Positions 55,453-63,017 of a stretch of DNA of 64,000 nucleotides are shown here, one piece after another. Positions within the stretch are counted from its first letter, which is position 1. Each line of letters starts with the position of its first letter. The stretch is from an uncultured Gammaproteobacteria bacterium (GTDB lineage Bacteria; Pseudomonadota; Gammaproteobacteria; Eutrophobiales; Eutrophobiaceae): contig OY282354.1 in NCBI GenBank assembly GCA_958295485.1, positions 310,001 through 374,000 on the forward strand, read 5' to 3'. Position numbers and translations under genes: made by a program. The notes under the pieces are model-generated. The model was given only the letters and a program-made list of their open reading frames with translations, was not told the origin of the DNA and did no database searches.

Positions 55453-55629
55453 GTCATCAGTCAATTTTGGTTAAACTTTGCATATCCCAAGCCGTATTTC
55501 TCATCAGGGAACGCACTGGGCGCGCCCTGCCGCCACCGAGTCCTGCCCCCGACAAGGGGGGTTAGAAGGGGTTTAGCGAAGGCGCGTCCGGCGCAGCCCG
55601 TATTGGCAATAAGGTAACATATTATCCCA

Positions 55630-55759
55630 GGCGCTCCCGCTAATTTCGTCGAAAGTGGGTTTGGGGCTGTTTTTCCGTTCCAAGGGCTATTCCCCCGCTC
55701 ATCCCTGGCGTTAGTCACTCCAAAACAGCCCCTGAACCCACTGTTGGCGGGAACTGCTG
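55630..55759. repeat. Dispersed repeat, copy C (long form)
   Basis: A left half (55630-55674) and a right half (55722-55759) hold the shared sequences GTGGGTTTGGGGCTGTTTT and AAAACAGCCCCTGAACCCAC in inverted order, with about 47 bases between. The two halves can form one long stem. The region 55465-55838 has no gene other than this element. Confidence 0.8.
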
Positions 55760-55838
55760 ATATTATCCTGATGTCATTGACAGTAAAGAAATTTCCATTG
55801 ACCATAAACGAACCAAAACATGAGTTCAATTTCAACCC

Positions 55839-57179
55839 ATGAAACCATCCCTGGTTATTGAAGACAGCCTGATCGACCGAATTGCGCGGCCCTTCCAGAT
55901 TTTTGCGTCCCATAAGCTGGCGGGCGCGGCCCTGTTGCTCGCCGCCACGGGTATCGCCATCGCCTGGGCCAACTCGCCCTGGGCCGGTTTCTACGACCGC
56001 TGGCTGCATACGGAAGCCACGTTATCCATCGGCCGGTTTGGCTTGAGCAAATCCATCAACCACTGGATCAACGATGGCCTGATGGGCGTGTTCTTTTTCG
56101 TAGTCGGCCTGGAAATCAAGCGGGAGCTGCTGGCAGGGGAGTTGGCGAATCCCAGGGCAGCGGCATTGCCCATCATCGCCGCCATTGGCGGCATGGTCGT
56201 GCCCGCGCTCATCTACTTCTCCTTCAATAGCAGTGGGGCGCCCGCCGTCGGTTGGGGCATCCCGATGGCCACGGATATTGCGTTCGCGCTGGGCATTCTT
56301 GCCGTTTTCCCGGTGTCGATCTCGCTCAAGGTCTTTCTCACCGCGCTGGCGATCGTGGATGACATAGGCGCGATCGTCGTGGTCGCTGTCTTCTATACGG
56401 ACACCATCGCGCTGGAAAGCCTGCTTGTCGGCGGCCTGTTGTTAGGTGTCTCCATCGGCGCCAATGCCATCGGCGTGCGTAATCCGATCATCTATTTTCT
56501 CATCGGGCTCGCGGTATGGGTGGCCTTCTACAAGTCAGGGGTTCACGCGACCCTTGCCGCAGTGTTGATGGCGTTCACCATTCCCGCGCGCACCGCCATA
56601 AACGGCCAGCAATTGCATGACAAGACTCGGGAGTTGTTGCAGCAACTGAAGGACACCGGACTTCCTGCGGGCCGGCGTCTGTTGACAAACCGGCAGCATC
56701 ATATCGTTCACTCGATAGAGCAACTGACGGAAGACGCCACCGCGCCCTTGCAAGAACTCGAACACGCGCTCATGCCTTTAGTCACCTTTATCATCCTCCC
56801 CCTGTTTGCCCTGGCGAATGCCGGCGTGAGCCTGGAGTTTGATACCTTGCGCCTGCTGGCCCAGCCGGTCAGCCTGGGTATCATCCTGGGTCTGCTAATC
56901 GGCAAGCCACTGGGCATCTGGCTGTTCGCCTGGGCGGGGGTAGCGCTACGCATCGCGGAGCTCCCCAAGGGCGTCAACCTGTTCCACGTCGCCTCGGTGG
57001 GCTGCCTGGCGGGCGTCGGTTTCACCATGGCCCTGTTTATCGCCACCCTCGCCTTCGAAGATGCCGCGCTGATTGAAACCGCCAAGACCGCCGTCCTCGC
57101 CGGGTCCCTGCTATCGGCCCTGGCAGGATCATTAATCCTGTTGCTGATCGCAAGCTCCGGCCCGGAAGACGATACTTGA
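55839..57179 (+). CDS. nhaA: Na+/H+ antiporter NhaA
   Basis: A 446-residue inner-membrane antiporter. Transport aspartates are in AIVDDIGAIVVVA, and the early FFFVVGLEIKRELLAGEL and IPMATDIAFALGIL motifs are diagnostic. It is longer than E. coli NhaA (about 388) through an extra cytoplasmic segment, about residues 250-310, with charged helices. Base usage is somewhat more GC-rich than its surroundings. It follows repeat C, so it may be an insertion. Confidence 0.95.
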   Translation: MKPSLVIEDSLIDRIARPFQIFASHKLAGAALLLAATGIAIAWANSPWAGFYDRWLHTEATLSIGRFGLSKSINHWINDGLMGVFFFVVGLEIKRELLAGELANPRAAALPIIAAIGGMVVPALIYFSFNSSGAPAVGWGIPMATDIAFALGILAVFPVSISLKVFLTALAIVDDIGAIVVVAVFYTDTIALESLLVGGLLLGVSIGANAIGVRNPIIYFLIGLAVWVAFYKSGVHATLAAVLMAFTIPARTAINGQQLHDKTRELLQQLKDTGLPAGRRLLTNRQHHIVHSIEQLTEDATAPLQELEHALMPLVTFIILPLFALANAGVSLEFDTLRLLAQPVSLGIILGLLIGKPLGIWLFAWAGVALRIAELPKGVNLFHVASVGCLAGVGFTMALFIATLAFEDAALIETAKTAVLAGSLLSALAGSLILLLIASSGPEDDT

Positions 57180-57186
57180 ATATTGC

Positions 57187-57318
57187 AAACAAAAGATCGT
57201 TCAGCGACTGCCTGAAGAGCGCCGGAACCTCGTCGATTCTCCAACCGTCTTGAGGCCATAGTCGATCAAGCTTGTCGTTGCCACTGTTCCCCGCTTGTGG
57301 CGCCCGAGTCAGGTTCAA
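57187..57318 (-). pseudogene. bioB: Possible cut-off 5' end of biotin synthase gene
   Basis: The minus-strand frame includes DGWRIDEVPALFRQSLNDLL followed by FA, which fits the N-terminal W-x-x-x-x-V-x-x-LF-x-x-x-x-x-DLLFxA of BioB. The likeness ends at about 57190, next to the nhaA stop, and no radical SAM motif follows. If correct, nhaA insertion or deletion removed the rest. Confidence 0.4.
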
Positions 57319-57485
57319 ACGACGGTCGAGATCGCTGACAGTCCTTCTTCATGCTGTACAACGCTTGATTCACAGTGAGGCAGCAAAGCGGCTGTTTCGC
57401 GTCTTGTCTCACGCCACCATCAGTTCCATTCTCGTGTCATCATATATTATGCCTTTTATATATAGATATCATATAATAAAATTAA

Positions 57486-57525
57486 AATGTCATGATTATT
57501 TTTCATAATGTCATCTATTTTTCAT
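57486..57525. promoter_or_regulatory. Two tandem direct repeats, possible operator of the XRE regulator
   Basis: AATGTCATGATTATTTTTCAT (57486-57506; last base beyond the 20 shared) and AATGTCATCTATTTTTCAT (57507-57525) lie head to tail in an AT-rich stretch, ending 12 bases before a TATAAT box. Such repeats over a promoter suit autorepression. Confidence 0.55.
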
Positions 57526-57537
57526 TATTTAATAGGC

Positions 57538-57543
57538 TATAAT
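57538..57543 (+). promoter_or_regulatory. Predicted -10 box of the XRE regulator
   Basis: TATAAT 33 bases before the ATG at 57576. The matching -35 falls inside the second direct repeat (weak match). Confidence 0.5.
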
Positions 57544-57575
57544 CAGAATACGAGTTATTAATTGAGGAAAATTCC

Positions 57576-58529
57576 ATGAAGATCGATCCAGAACGCCTTA
57601 AGACATTGCGCACCAGGCTCCGATTGTCCCGCAAGAACCTTGCAGACAAGTCCCGGGTTTCAGCCCGGCAGATTGCGCGGATCGAGGCGGGAAAAAGCCG
57701 AACTGGGCGCGAGAACACTGTCACGCGACTCGCTGCAGCCTTGAATGTCGAGATCGGGATACTTACCGGCGATAAACCACTTCCCGACGGTCGGCCCGAA
57801 GCCGAAACCACATCTGTCCAAATCAGCAGCACGATCAGTCCGCAAAGACGGCTCGAATACGATTTAGTGAAGCGCCGTTATGGTTTGAGTGCCAGACACC
57901 TCATCAATTGGGCGCCCCTCTTGTTTGTGTTGCTGGCCGAAGGGAGTCTTGCATGGCGTCGGCAAAAGCTCAAGGAAGTAAAGGAGGCGGCAGGTTGTCT
58001 GAGTGAACTTGGAAAAACATACAGTCATCTCTATTTCGCGTATTGTCTGGACCAAGTCAAAGCAGGTTACGAAACAGAGCAGGAGTCCATTGATAAGGCG
58101 GATCTCCTCGGCGATGTAGTGAGAGACAAAGGATTTTCTGGCTCTGCTGGATGCTTTTTCCCAGATGATGCCCTGTTTGATGTTACTCCGTTTTATAATT
58201 ACCTGTTCAAGTTCGCGGCCGATCTTGAGGTTCCCGGCATAATTAATTTCTGGCTTGAATCCTTTAACCCCCACCCCGATGAATTTTTGGGGATGGAACC
58301 TCACAACCTTTTCCGTGACGATCTGGACGAAATCACAGGCGGATCCATTCGCGCTCGATTGGCTTTGGACTTTGGCGATGTACGCCTATCTGAGATTCCC
58401 GAGGGGCTCATGTCAGAGGAAGCGAAGGACAAGCGCGTCGCGTGGCTTGAAAGCAGACTAAGTGACAGTTTGATGGGGATCGCGGGTTTGATAGAAGCCT
58501 CAAAAGACCCCGAAGGAGATGAACGATGA
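57576..58529 (+). CDS. XRE-type helix-turn-helix regulator with a long unknown C-terminal part
   Basis: A 317-residue protein. The N-terminal HTH (about residues 8-65) has LSRKNLADKSRVSARQIARI then EAGKS. The remaining 230 residues, with YDLVKRRYGLSARHLINWAP and LLFVLLAEGSLAWRRQKL, match no domain that I know. It overlaps the next gene by 4 bases. The direct repeats in its promoter suggest that it controls itself. Confidence 0.85.
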   Translation: MKIDPERLKTLRTRLRLSRKNLADKSRVSARQIARIEAGKSRTGRENTVTRLAAALNVEIGILTGDKPLPDGRPEAETTSVQISSTISPQRRLEYDLVKRRYGLSARHLINWAPLLFVLLAEGSLAWRRQKLKEVKEAAGCLSELGKTYSHLYFAYCLDQVKAGYETEQESIDKADLLGDVVRDKGFSGSAGCFFPDDALFDVTPFYNYLFKFAADLEVPGIINFWLESFNPHPDEFLGMEPHNLFRDDLDEITGGSIRARLALDFGDVRLSEIPEGLMSEEAKDKRVAWLESRLSDSLMGIAGLIEASKDPEGDER

Positions 58530-58747
58530 GACCGATGGAAGTCACCGATCATGCGGTATTGCGACACTTGGAACGGGTCAAAGGCATTGACGTCGAAGGA
58601 ATCCGCCGACATATTAAAAAATCTCTGGATATGCCCTCCGTACGAAAGGTGGTTGATTTTGCCGGCGATACCAAATTCAAGATCAAAACCAACGAAGCCA
58701 CTTACTGCATTAAAGACCGGACTGTTATCACTTGCTATCCCGAATAG
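58526..58747 (+). CDS. Small protein coupled to the XRE regulator
   Basis: A 73-residue protein, with TDHAVLRHLERVKGIDVEGI near the N terminus and FKIKTNEATYCIKDRTVITC near the end. I recall similar small proteins in phage-like regions; their role is unknown. The ATGA overlap with the regulator suggests a functional pair, perhaps toxin-antitoxin-like. Confidence 0.75.
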   Translation: MRPMEVTDHAVLRHLERVKGIDVEGIRRHIKKSLDMPSVRKVVDFAGDTKFKIKTNEATYCIKDRTVITCYPE

Positions 58748-58859
58748 CAGTGGCCCGCTGTCTTGTTTACCTCGACATGGCCTCATCGCTACATAGTACC
58801 GAAGCCCGCCGACCAAAACCGTACGGGCTTCTCAACAATAAGGTCCGGGCTTATGCCCG

Positions 58860-59222
58860 CTAGGGAATTGTGATTTCGAAGTACGTGAGACCTTCAATGG
58901 GTATATCATTAAGCCGATAACGACCGAAGCTCCAAGTTTTGTCATGTTCCATGACTGCATGCCAGAGGATTAAGCCAAAGAATTTCGCCGAAGCGTTTTC
59001 ATCACTTTCACAAGCATCATATATCGGCTGAAATACTGTGCCGTTCCAGTTTCTCCCCGGTATCCAGCTTGATGTCTCGATTTTTGAGACGGACATACGC
59101 GAATGCAACTCATCATGGATTGCTTGATAATCATCGTCACTTATTCTTGTCCGCCAGCGATTATAGTCCACTATATGAGGAATTTTCTTAATGTAAGATT
59201 CATTGTCAATTGAGTAGAGCAT
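58860..59222 (-). CDS. Uncharacterised 120-residue protein
   Basis: A soluble protein, with HIVDYNRWRTRISDDDYQAI early and FFGLILWHAVMEHDKTWSFG late. No domain recognised. It is AT-richer than the genes nearby and lies alone between the XRE pair and the HicB-like gene, in reverse orientation. Confidence 0.6.
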   Translation of the reverse strand: MLYSIDNESYIKKIPHIVDYNRWRTRISDDDYQAIHDELHSRMSVSKIETSSWIPGRNWNGTVFQPIYDACESDENASAKFFGLILWHAVMEHDKTWSFGRYRLNDIPIEGLTYFEITIP

Positions 59223-59415
59223 AGGTAATTCTCATCTGTCATTTTCTCAAGATAAATTATACTGAAATTAATTGGAGTGAGCCAGCTCTAGTTGTCAGGA
59301 GGGCGCACGTTAAAATTTTGACGTCTTGGAGAAAAGCCTGGGGGGCTCAGGCAGAAATTTGCCCCGGCTTTTCTGGTTGATTAGAATGTCGGCGTGTTAA
59401 TAAAAAGGCATACTC

Positions 59416-59580
59416 ATGAAGATCAAAGTAGTCGTTCACAAAGCTGAAGAAGGTGGTTTTTGGGCAGGGATCCCGTCTATTCCCGGTTGTGTCTCCCAGG
59501 GCGCCACGATGGATGAGTTGAGGGCGAAGAGACAAGATGCCATTCCTGGTTGTTTATCCGTTGAAACTTTCCGGGGCTGA
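59416..59580 (+). CDS. Orphan HicB-like antitoxin domain protein
   Basis: A 54-residue protein reading MKIKVVVHKAEEGGFWAGIP then SIPGCVSQGATMDELRAK. This is the HicB fold (partially degraded RNase H) that binds HicA toxins. The C-terminal DNA-binding part is missing and no hicA is found on either side. It ends 5 bases before htpX. Confidence 0.8.
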   Translation: MKIKVVVHKAEEGGFWAGIPSIPGCVSQGATMDELRAKRQDAIPGCLSVETFRG

Positions 59581-59585
59581 AACTG

Positions 59586-60467
59586 ATGACGCGAATCTTT
59601 CTTTTCCTGGCGACCAATATCGCGATCATCGCGCTGATCAGTATCGTATTTCAGATTTTCGGCATCGAGGGTATCCTCGCCAGTAACGGCGTGGACTTGA
59701 ACCTGTCTGCGCTGCTGGTGATGTCCGCGGTGATCGGCTTTGGTGGTTCCTTCATCTCCCTGGCGGTGTCCAAGTGGTCTGCAAAGTGCCTCATGGGAGT
59801 CCGGGTCATCAACCAGCCGGCCGACGAGACTGAGCGGTGGTTGCTGCAAACCGCCCGGCGCCAAGCGGACGAGGCCGGTATCGGCATGCCTGAAGTGGGG
59901 ATTTTCCCCTCGGAGACGGTGAATGCCTTTGCCACCGGCATGAACCGCAACAAGGCCCTGGTAGCCATGAGTAGCGGCCTGCTGCGCCAGATGAGCCGGG
60001 GCGAAGCCGAGGCGGTGCTGGCGCACGAGGTGGCCCACGTGGCGAACGGCGACATGATCACCATGGGGCTGTTGCAGGGCGTCATCAATACCTTTGTGGT
60101 GTTCCTGTCTCGCCTCGTGGGCTTCTTCGTTGACCGGGTAGTGCTGAAAAACCGGCGCGGCCTGGGGATCGGATACTTCATTGCCTCCATCGTCGCGCAG
60201 ATTTTCCTGTCGATACTGGCTTCCTTCATCGTCATGTGGTTTTCCCGTCAGCGGGAATTTCGCGCTGATGCGGGCGGCGCCCGACTGGCCGGCCGCGGCA
60301 AGATGATCGCCGCCCTGCGCCGGTTGCAAGGCGACAGACAGGAAGACCTGCCCGGAGAGTTTGCCGCCTTCGGCATAGCCGGCGCCCGCCCCACCGGCCT
60401 GCGCCGCTTCCTGATGAGCCATCCCCCGCTGGAAGACCGAATCGCGGCGCTGGAGCGCCAGAACTGA
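59586..60467 (+). CDS. htpX: Membrane-bound zinc protease HtpX
   Basis: A 293-residue protein with four membrane helices and the zinc motif HEVAH in AVLAHEVAHVANGD (about residue 147), plus the third ligand Glu in the QREFRADAGGARLAG region. It degrades damaged membrane proteins and is normally under envelope-stress control. C terminus is MSHPPLEDRIAALE. Confidence 0.96.
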   Translation: MTRIFLFLATNIAIIALISIVFQIFGIEGILASNGVDLNLSALLVMSAVIGFGGSFISLAVSKWSAKCLMGVRVINQPADETERWLLQTARRQADEAGIGMPEVGIFPSETVNAFATGMNRNKALVAMSSGLLRQMSRGEAEAVLAHEVAHVANGDMITMGLLQGVINTFVVFLSRLVGFFVDRVVLKNRRGLGIGYFIASIVAQIFLSILASFIVMWFSRQREFRADAGGARLAGRGKMIAALRRLQGDRQEDLPGEFAAFGIAGARPTGLRRFLMSHPPLEDRIAALERQN

Positions 60468-60641
60468 ACCGGGGAAACACCCCTTTCCTTTCGCGGTCGC
60501 CTCCTGCCTGCGAGGGGTTATCCGGAAATTTAGCGAGGCGACAGTTAATGCCCCGCTCAGATACGGACGAGATAGATTGAATAAAGACTTGTATTGGCGA
60601 ATGCTAATACCGTCGCACACTGGAGAAATAACTTGAAAGAA

Positions 60642-63017
60642 ATGTATAAGTGGACTCACTGGTTCGAGGAGTTGGCTGGGAAAATTGCTGATGGCGGACC
60701 TGAATACTTGATAGAGAAAGCCAAACGGGTGGATTGGGTAAAAAGCAAATCACTTCTTAAATATGGAGATGAAAATATAGACCCATTTTCATTTTTATAT
60801 TTCTTGGCGAGCAAAAGCACAATAAACCAACGGAAAACTGTGTATAAAAAGGTTCACGGAGAGTTTGAGATAAAATCCCCTCTTCCAGACACAAAGAATG
60901 AGGATTTGTTTATTTTTCCAAAGTTTTTAGGAAATGCTTTGTTCCATCTAGGTAAGGGTACCGGGAACCCTGATTTGTTCTGGAAAATATTCCGACAATC
61001 AACGCAAAAAAACCCGAATTTAGCAGAGGAAGACTTTAAAGCTGCGCTGAAACCTGGGAATAATGTCGATGTTACAAAACTCACCCAGTGCTTGTTTTTA
61101 ATAAATCCCAAGCACTTTCTTCCGATTGACGATCAAACCTGTTTTGCTTCTGAGTACATGGGTTTACCCAATCTCAAAGAGATAAAGAAGCGGATGAGAG
61201 GAAAAGATGGTCGGGATTACTATCAGGAACTGATGAAGAAATTCAACCACACCTTTCCCGGATGTGAGCTCTATGAGATCAATACTGCCCTCTGGTTGCT
61301 GAAAAAACGCACCGATAAAGAAAATATAGCCACTTTTCAAGTATCTACCCATGTATATGAAGGTGAAGGTAAAGGTAAAGGAGACTTCTGGAGCGATGGT
61401 GATGACGCTTTTGAGAAAAATAATTTTGTCTTTACCCGTTGGCAGGGAGAAGTACAACCCCGGAATTACTGGGCTCGGGTTGAGGCTGAGAATCTGGTTG
61501 GTGCTGATGAGAGCTACTACTACCCGGTTACCGAACCAAAGAAAGGGGATATCATCCTGGTTCGGACAGGGCATAAAGGCAGGGCTATCGGCATCGTGCT
61601 CGCTAATGATTACGATTCTGGTGGGGGGCCAGACAAAAGCAGCCGCATCCATGTTGCATGGATAAACAAGTCAGAGCAAGAACTTAAACTGTCCAAAGTG
61701 CCAGGACCTGCTCGTGCTTATGATACCGATGATACCGATGAGTGGGGATGGGTTTTTATGGACGCGGCCCCTCTGCTAGGATTTGATCGTGCTCACGATG
61801 CCACCCTTAAAGACTTCTCTCAAGCTGATGGCTACAAACGGGCATTGGATTTTATCGATAGAGTGAAGAAGTCCGCCGGAACAGGAAAGGAGAGCGCTCA
61901 CGATTCCAACTCAACCCCTGACCATGACTTGAATAAAACTATGACACATCCTTTGAATCAGATCCTGTACGGTCCGCCGGGTACCGGCAAAACCTGGGAT
62001 ACCACCTACCGTGCGCTGACAATCATTGAAGGTGTTTCTGTCGACAAGCTCAAAGAAGATCGCGAAGCAGCCAAGGAAAGATTCAACAAACTGAAAGAGA
62101 AAGATCAGATAGAAATGGTTACCTTTCATCAGAACTTTTCCTACGAGGATTTTATAGAAGGAATTCGCCCCGTGCTTGCCAAAGGGGAAGACGGGAATGA
62201 AAACGGCATCCGTGCCAAAGGGGAAGATGGGAATGAAAAGGGCATCCGATACGAGCTTAGGGCTGGCATCTTCAAGGCGATTGCCGACCGGGCGTCTGAA
62301 CCAAGCTCGTCAGAGAGGAATTATGTCTTGATCATCGATGAGATCAACCGCGGGAACATTGCGAAGATCTTCGGGGAGTTGATTACCTTGGTTGAACCGT
62401 CGAAGCGTCTCGGAGAGGGCGATGCGACGACGGCGAAACTGCCCTACTCCGGCGATGAATTCGGCGTGCCGAATAACCTGTATATCATCGGCACGATGAA
62501 TACCGCAGATCGTTCGATTGCATTGCTGGACACGGCGCTCCGGCGGCGGTTTGAATTTGTCGAAATGATGCCGGAACCGGAGCTTTTCAGCAAGGCTATC
62601 GAGGGCGTGGATTGCCAGAAGTTACTGGAGGCAATGAATAAACGGATTACCGTTCTGCTCGACCGGGACCATCAGATCGGACACAGTTATTTCCTTGATG
62701 TCGAGGATATCGAAGATCTGAAAAAAGCTTTTCAAAACAAAGTCATACCGTTATTGCAGGAATATTTTTACGATCACTGGGAAAAAATCGACTGGACGCT
62801 AAACCAGAACGGCTTTGTCAAAGATGAAACTATTAAAGACAGCGCTCTCCTCAAGTCCGGCCTGGTGGACAGCGACCGTAAAATATATGAGTTACTGTCT
62901 TTTAGTGAACCGGGGTGGACTGATCCTGAAGAATACAAAACAATCTACAATGAGGGAGCCAAACAAAAGCCCGATGCCGCAGAAGCTGAAACTGCTGAAA
63001 CCGAACAGGGCATATGA
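60642..63017 (+). CDS. mcrB: McrB-type GTPase of a methyl-dependent restriction system
   Basis: 791 residues from ATG 60642; an upstream start at 60594 is also open. Three parts: an N-terminal domain (about 1-215) with CLFLINPKHFLPID; a middle part (about 220-385) with FTRWQGEVQPRNYWARVEAE and KKGDIILVRTGHKGRAIGIV, which looks like a PUA/EVE-type modified-base reader; and an AAA+ domain with Walker A LYGPPGTGKTWD, Walker B VLIIDEINRGNIAKIFGEL and the McrB motif GTMNTADRSIALLDTALRRR. It overlaps mcrC by 4 bases (ATGA). The GTP class is inferred from NTADRS. Confidence 0.92.
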   Translation: MYKWTHWFEELAGKIADGGPEYLIEKAKRVDWVKSKSLLKYGDENIDPFSFLYFLASKSTINQRKTVYKKVHGEFEIKSPLPDTKNEDLFIFPKFLGNALFHLGKGTGNPDLFWKIFRQSTQKNPNLAEEDFKAALKPGNNVDVTKLTQCLFLINPKHFLPIDDQTCFASEYMGLPNLKEIKKRMRGKDGRDYYQELMKKFNHTFPGCELYEINTALWLLKKRTDKENIATFQVSTHVYEGEGKGKGDFWSDGDDAFEKNNFVFTRWQGEVQPRNYWARVEAENLVGADESYYYPVTEPKKGDIILVRTGHKGRAIGIVLANDYDSGGGPDKSSRIHVAWINKSEQELKLSKVPGPARAYDTDDTDEWGWVFMDAAPLLGFDRAHDATLKDFSQADGYKRALDFIDRVKKSAGTGKESAHDSNSTPDHDLNKTMTHPLNQILYGPPGTGKTWDTTYRALTIIEGVSVDKLKEDREAAKERFNKLKEKDQIEMVTFHQNFSYEDFIEGIRPVLAKGEDGNENGIRAKGEDGNEKGIRYELRAGIFKAIADRASEPSSSERNYVLIIDEINRGNIAKIFGELITLVEPSKRLGEGDATTAKLPYSGDEFGVPNNLYIIGTMNTADRSIALLDTALRRRFEFVEMMPEPELFSKAIEGVDCQKLLEAMNKRITVLLDRDHQIGHSYFLDVEDIEDLKKAFQNKVIPLLQEYFYDHWEKIDWTLNQNGFVKDETIKDSALLKSGLVDSDRKIYELLSFSEPGWTDPEEYKTIYNEGAKQKPDAAEAETAETEQGI
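62178..62249 (+). repeat. In-frame 36-bp duplication inside mcrB
   Basis: Two adjacent 36-base units code for AKGEDGNENGIR and AKGEDGNEKGIR, with 3 base differences. It lies between Walker A and Walker B in the AAA+ domain. It adds a loop of 12 residues and looks recent. Confidence 0.9.

Noticed and set aside
59436-60659. A 407-codon minus-strand open frame opposite htpX
   Set aside because: It is the antisense of htpX, low in hydrophobic order and high in His/Gln/Arg, with no recognised motif; htpX is firmly identified.
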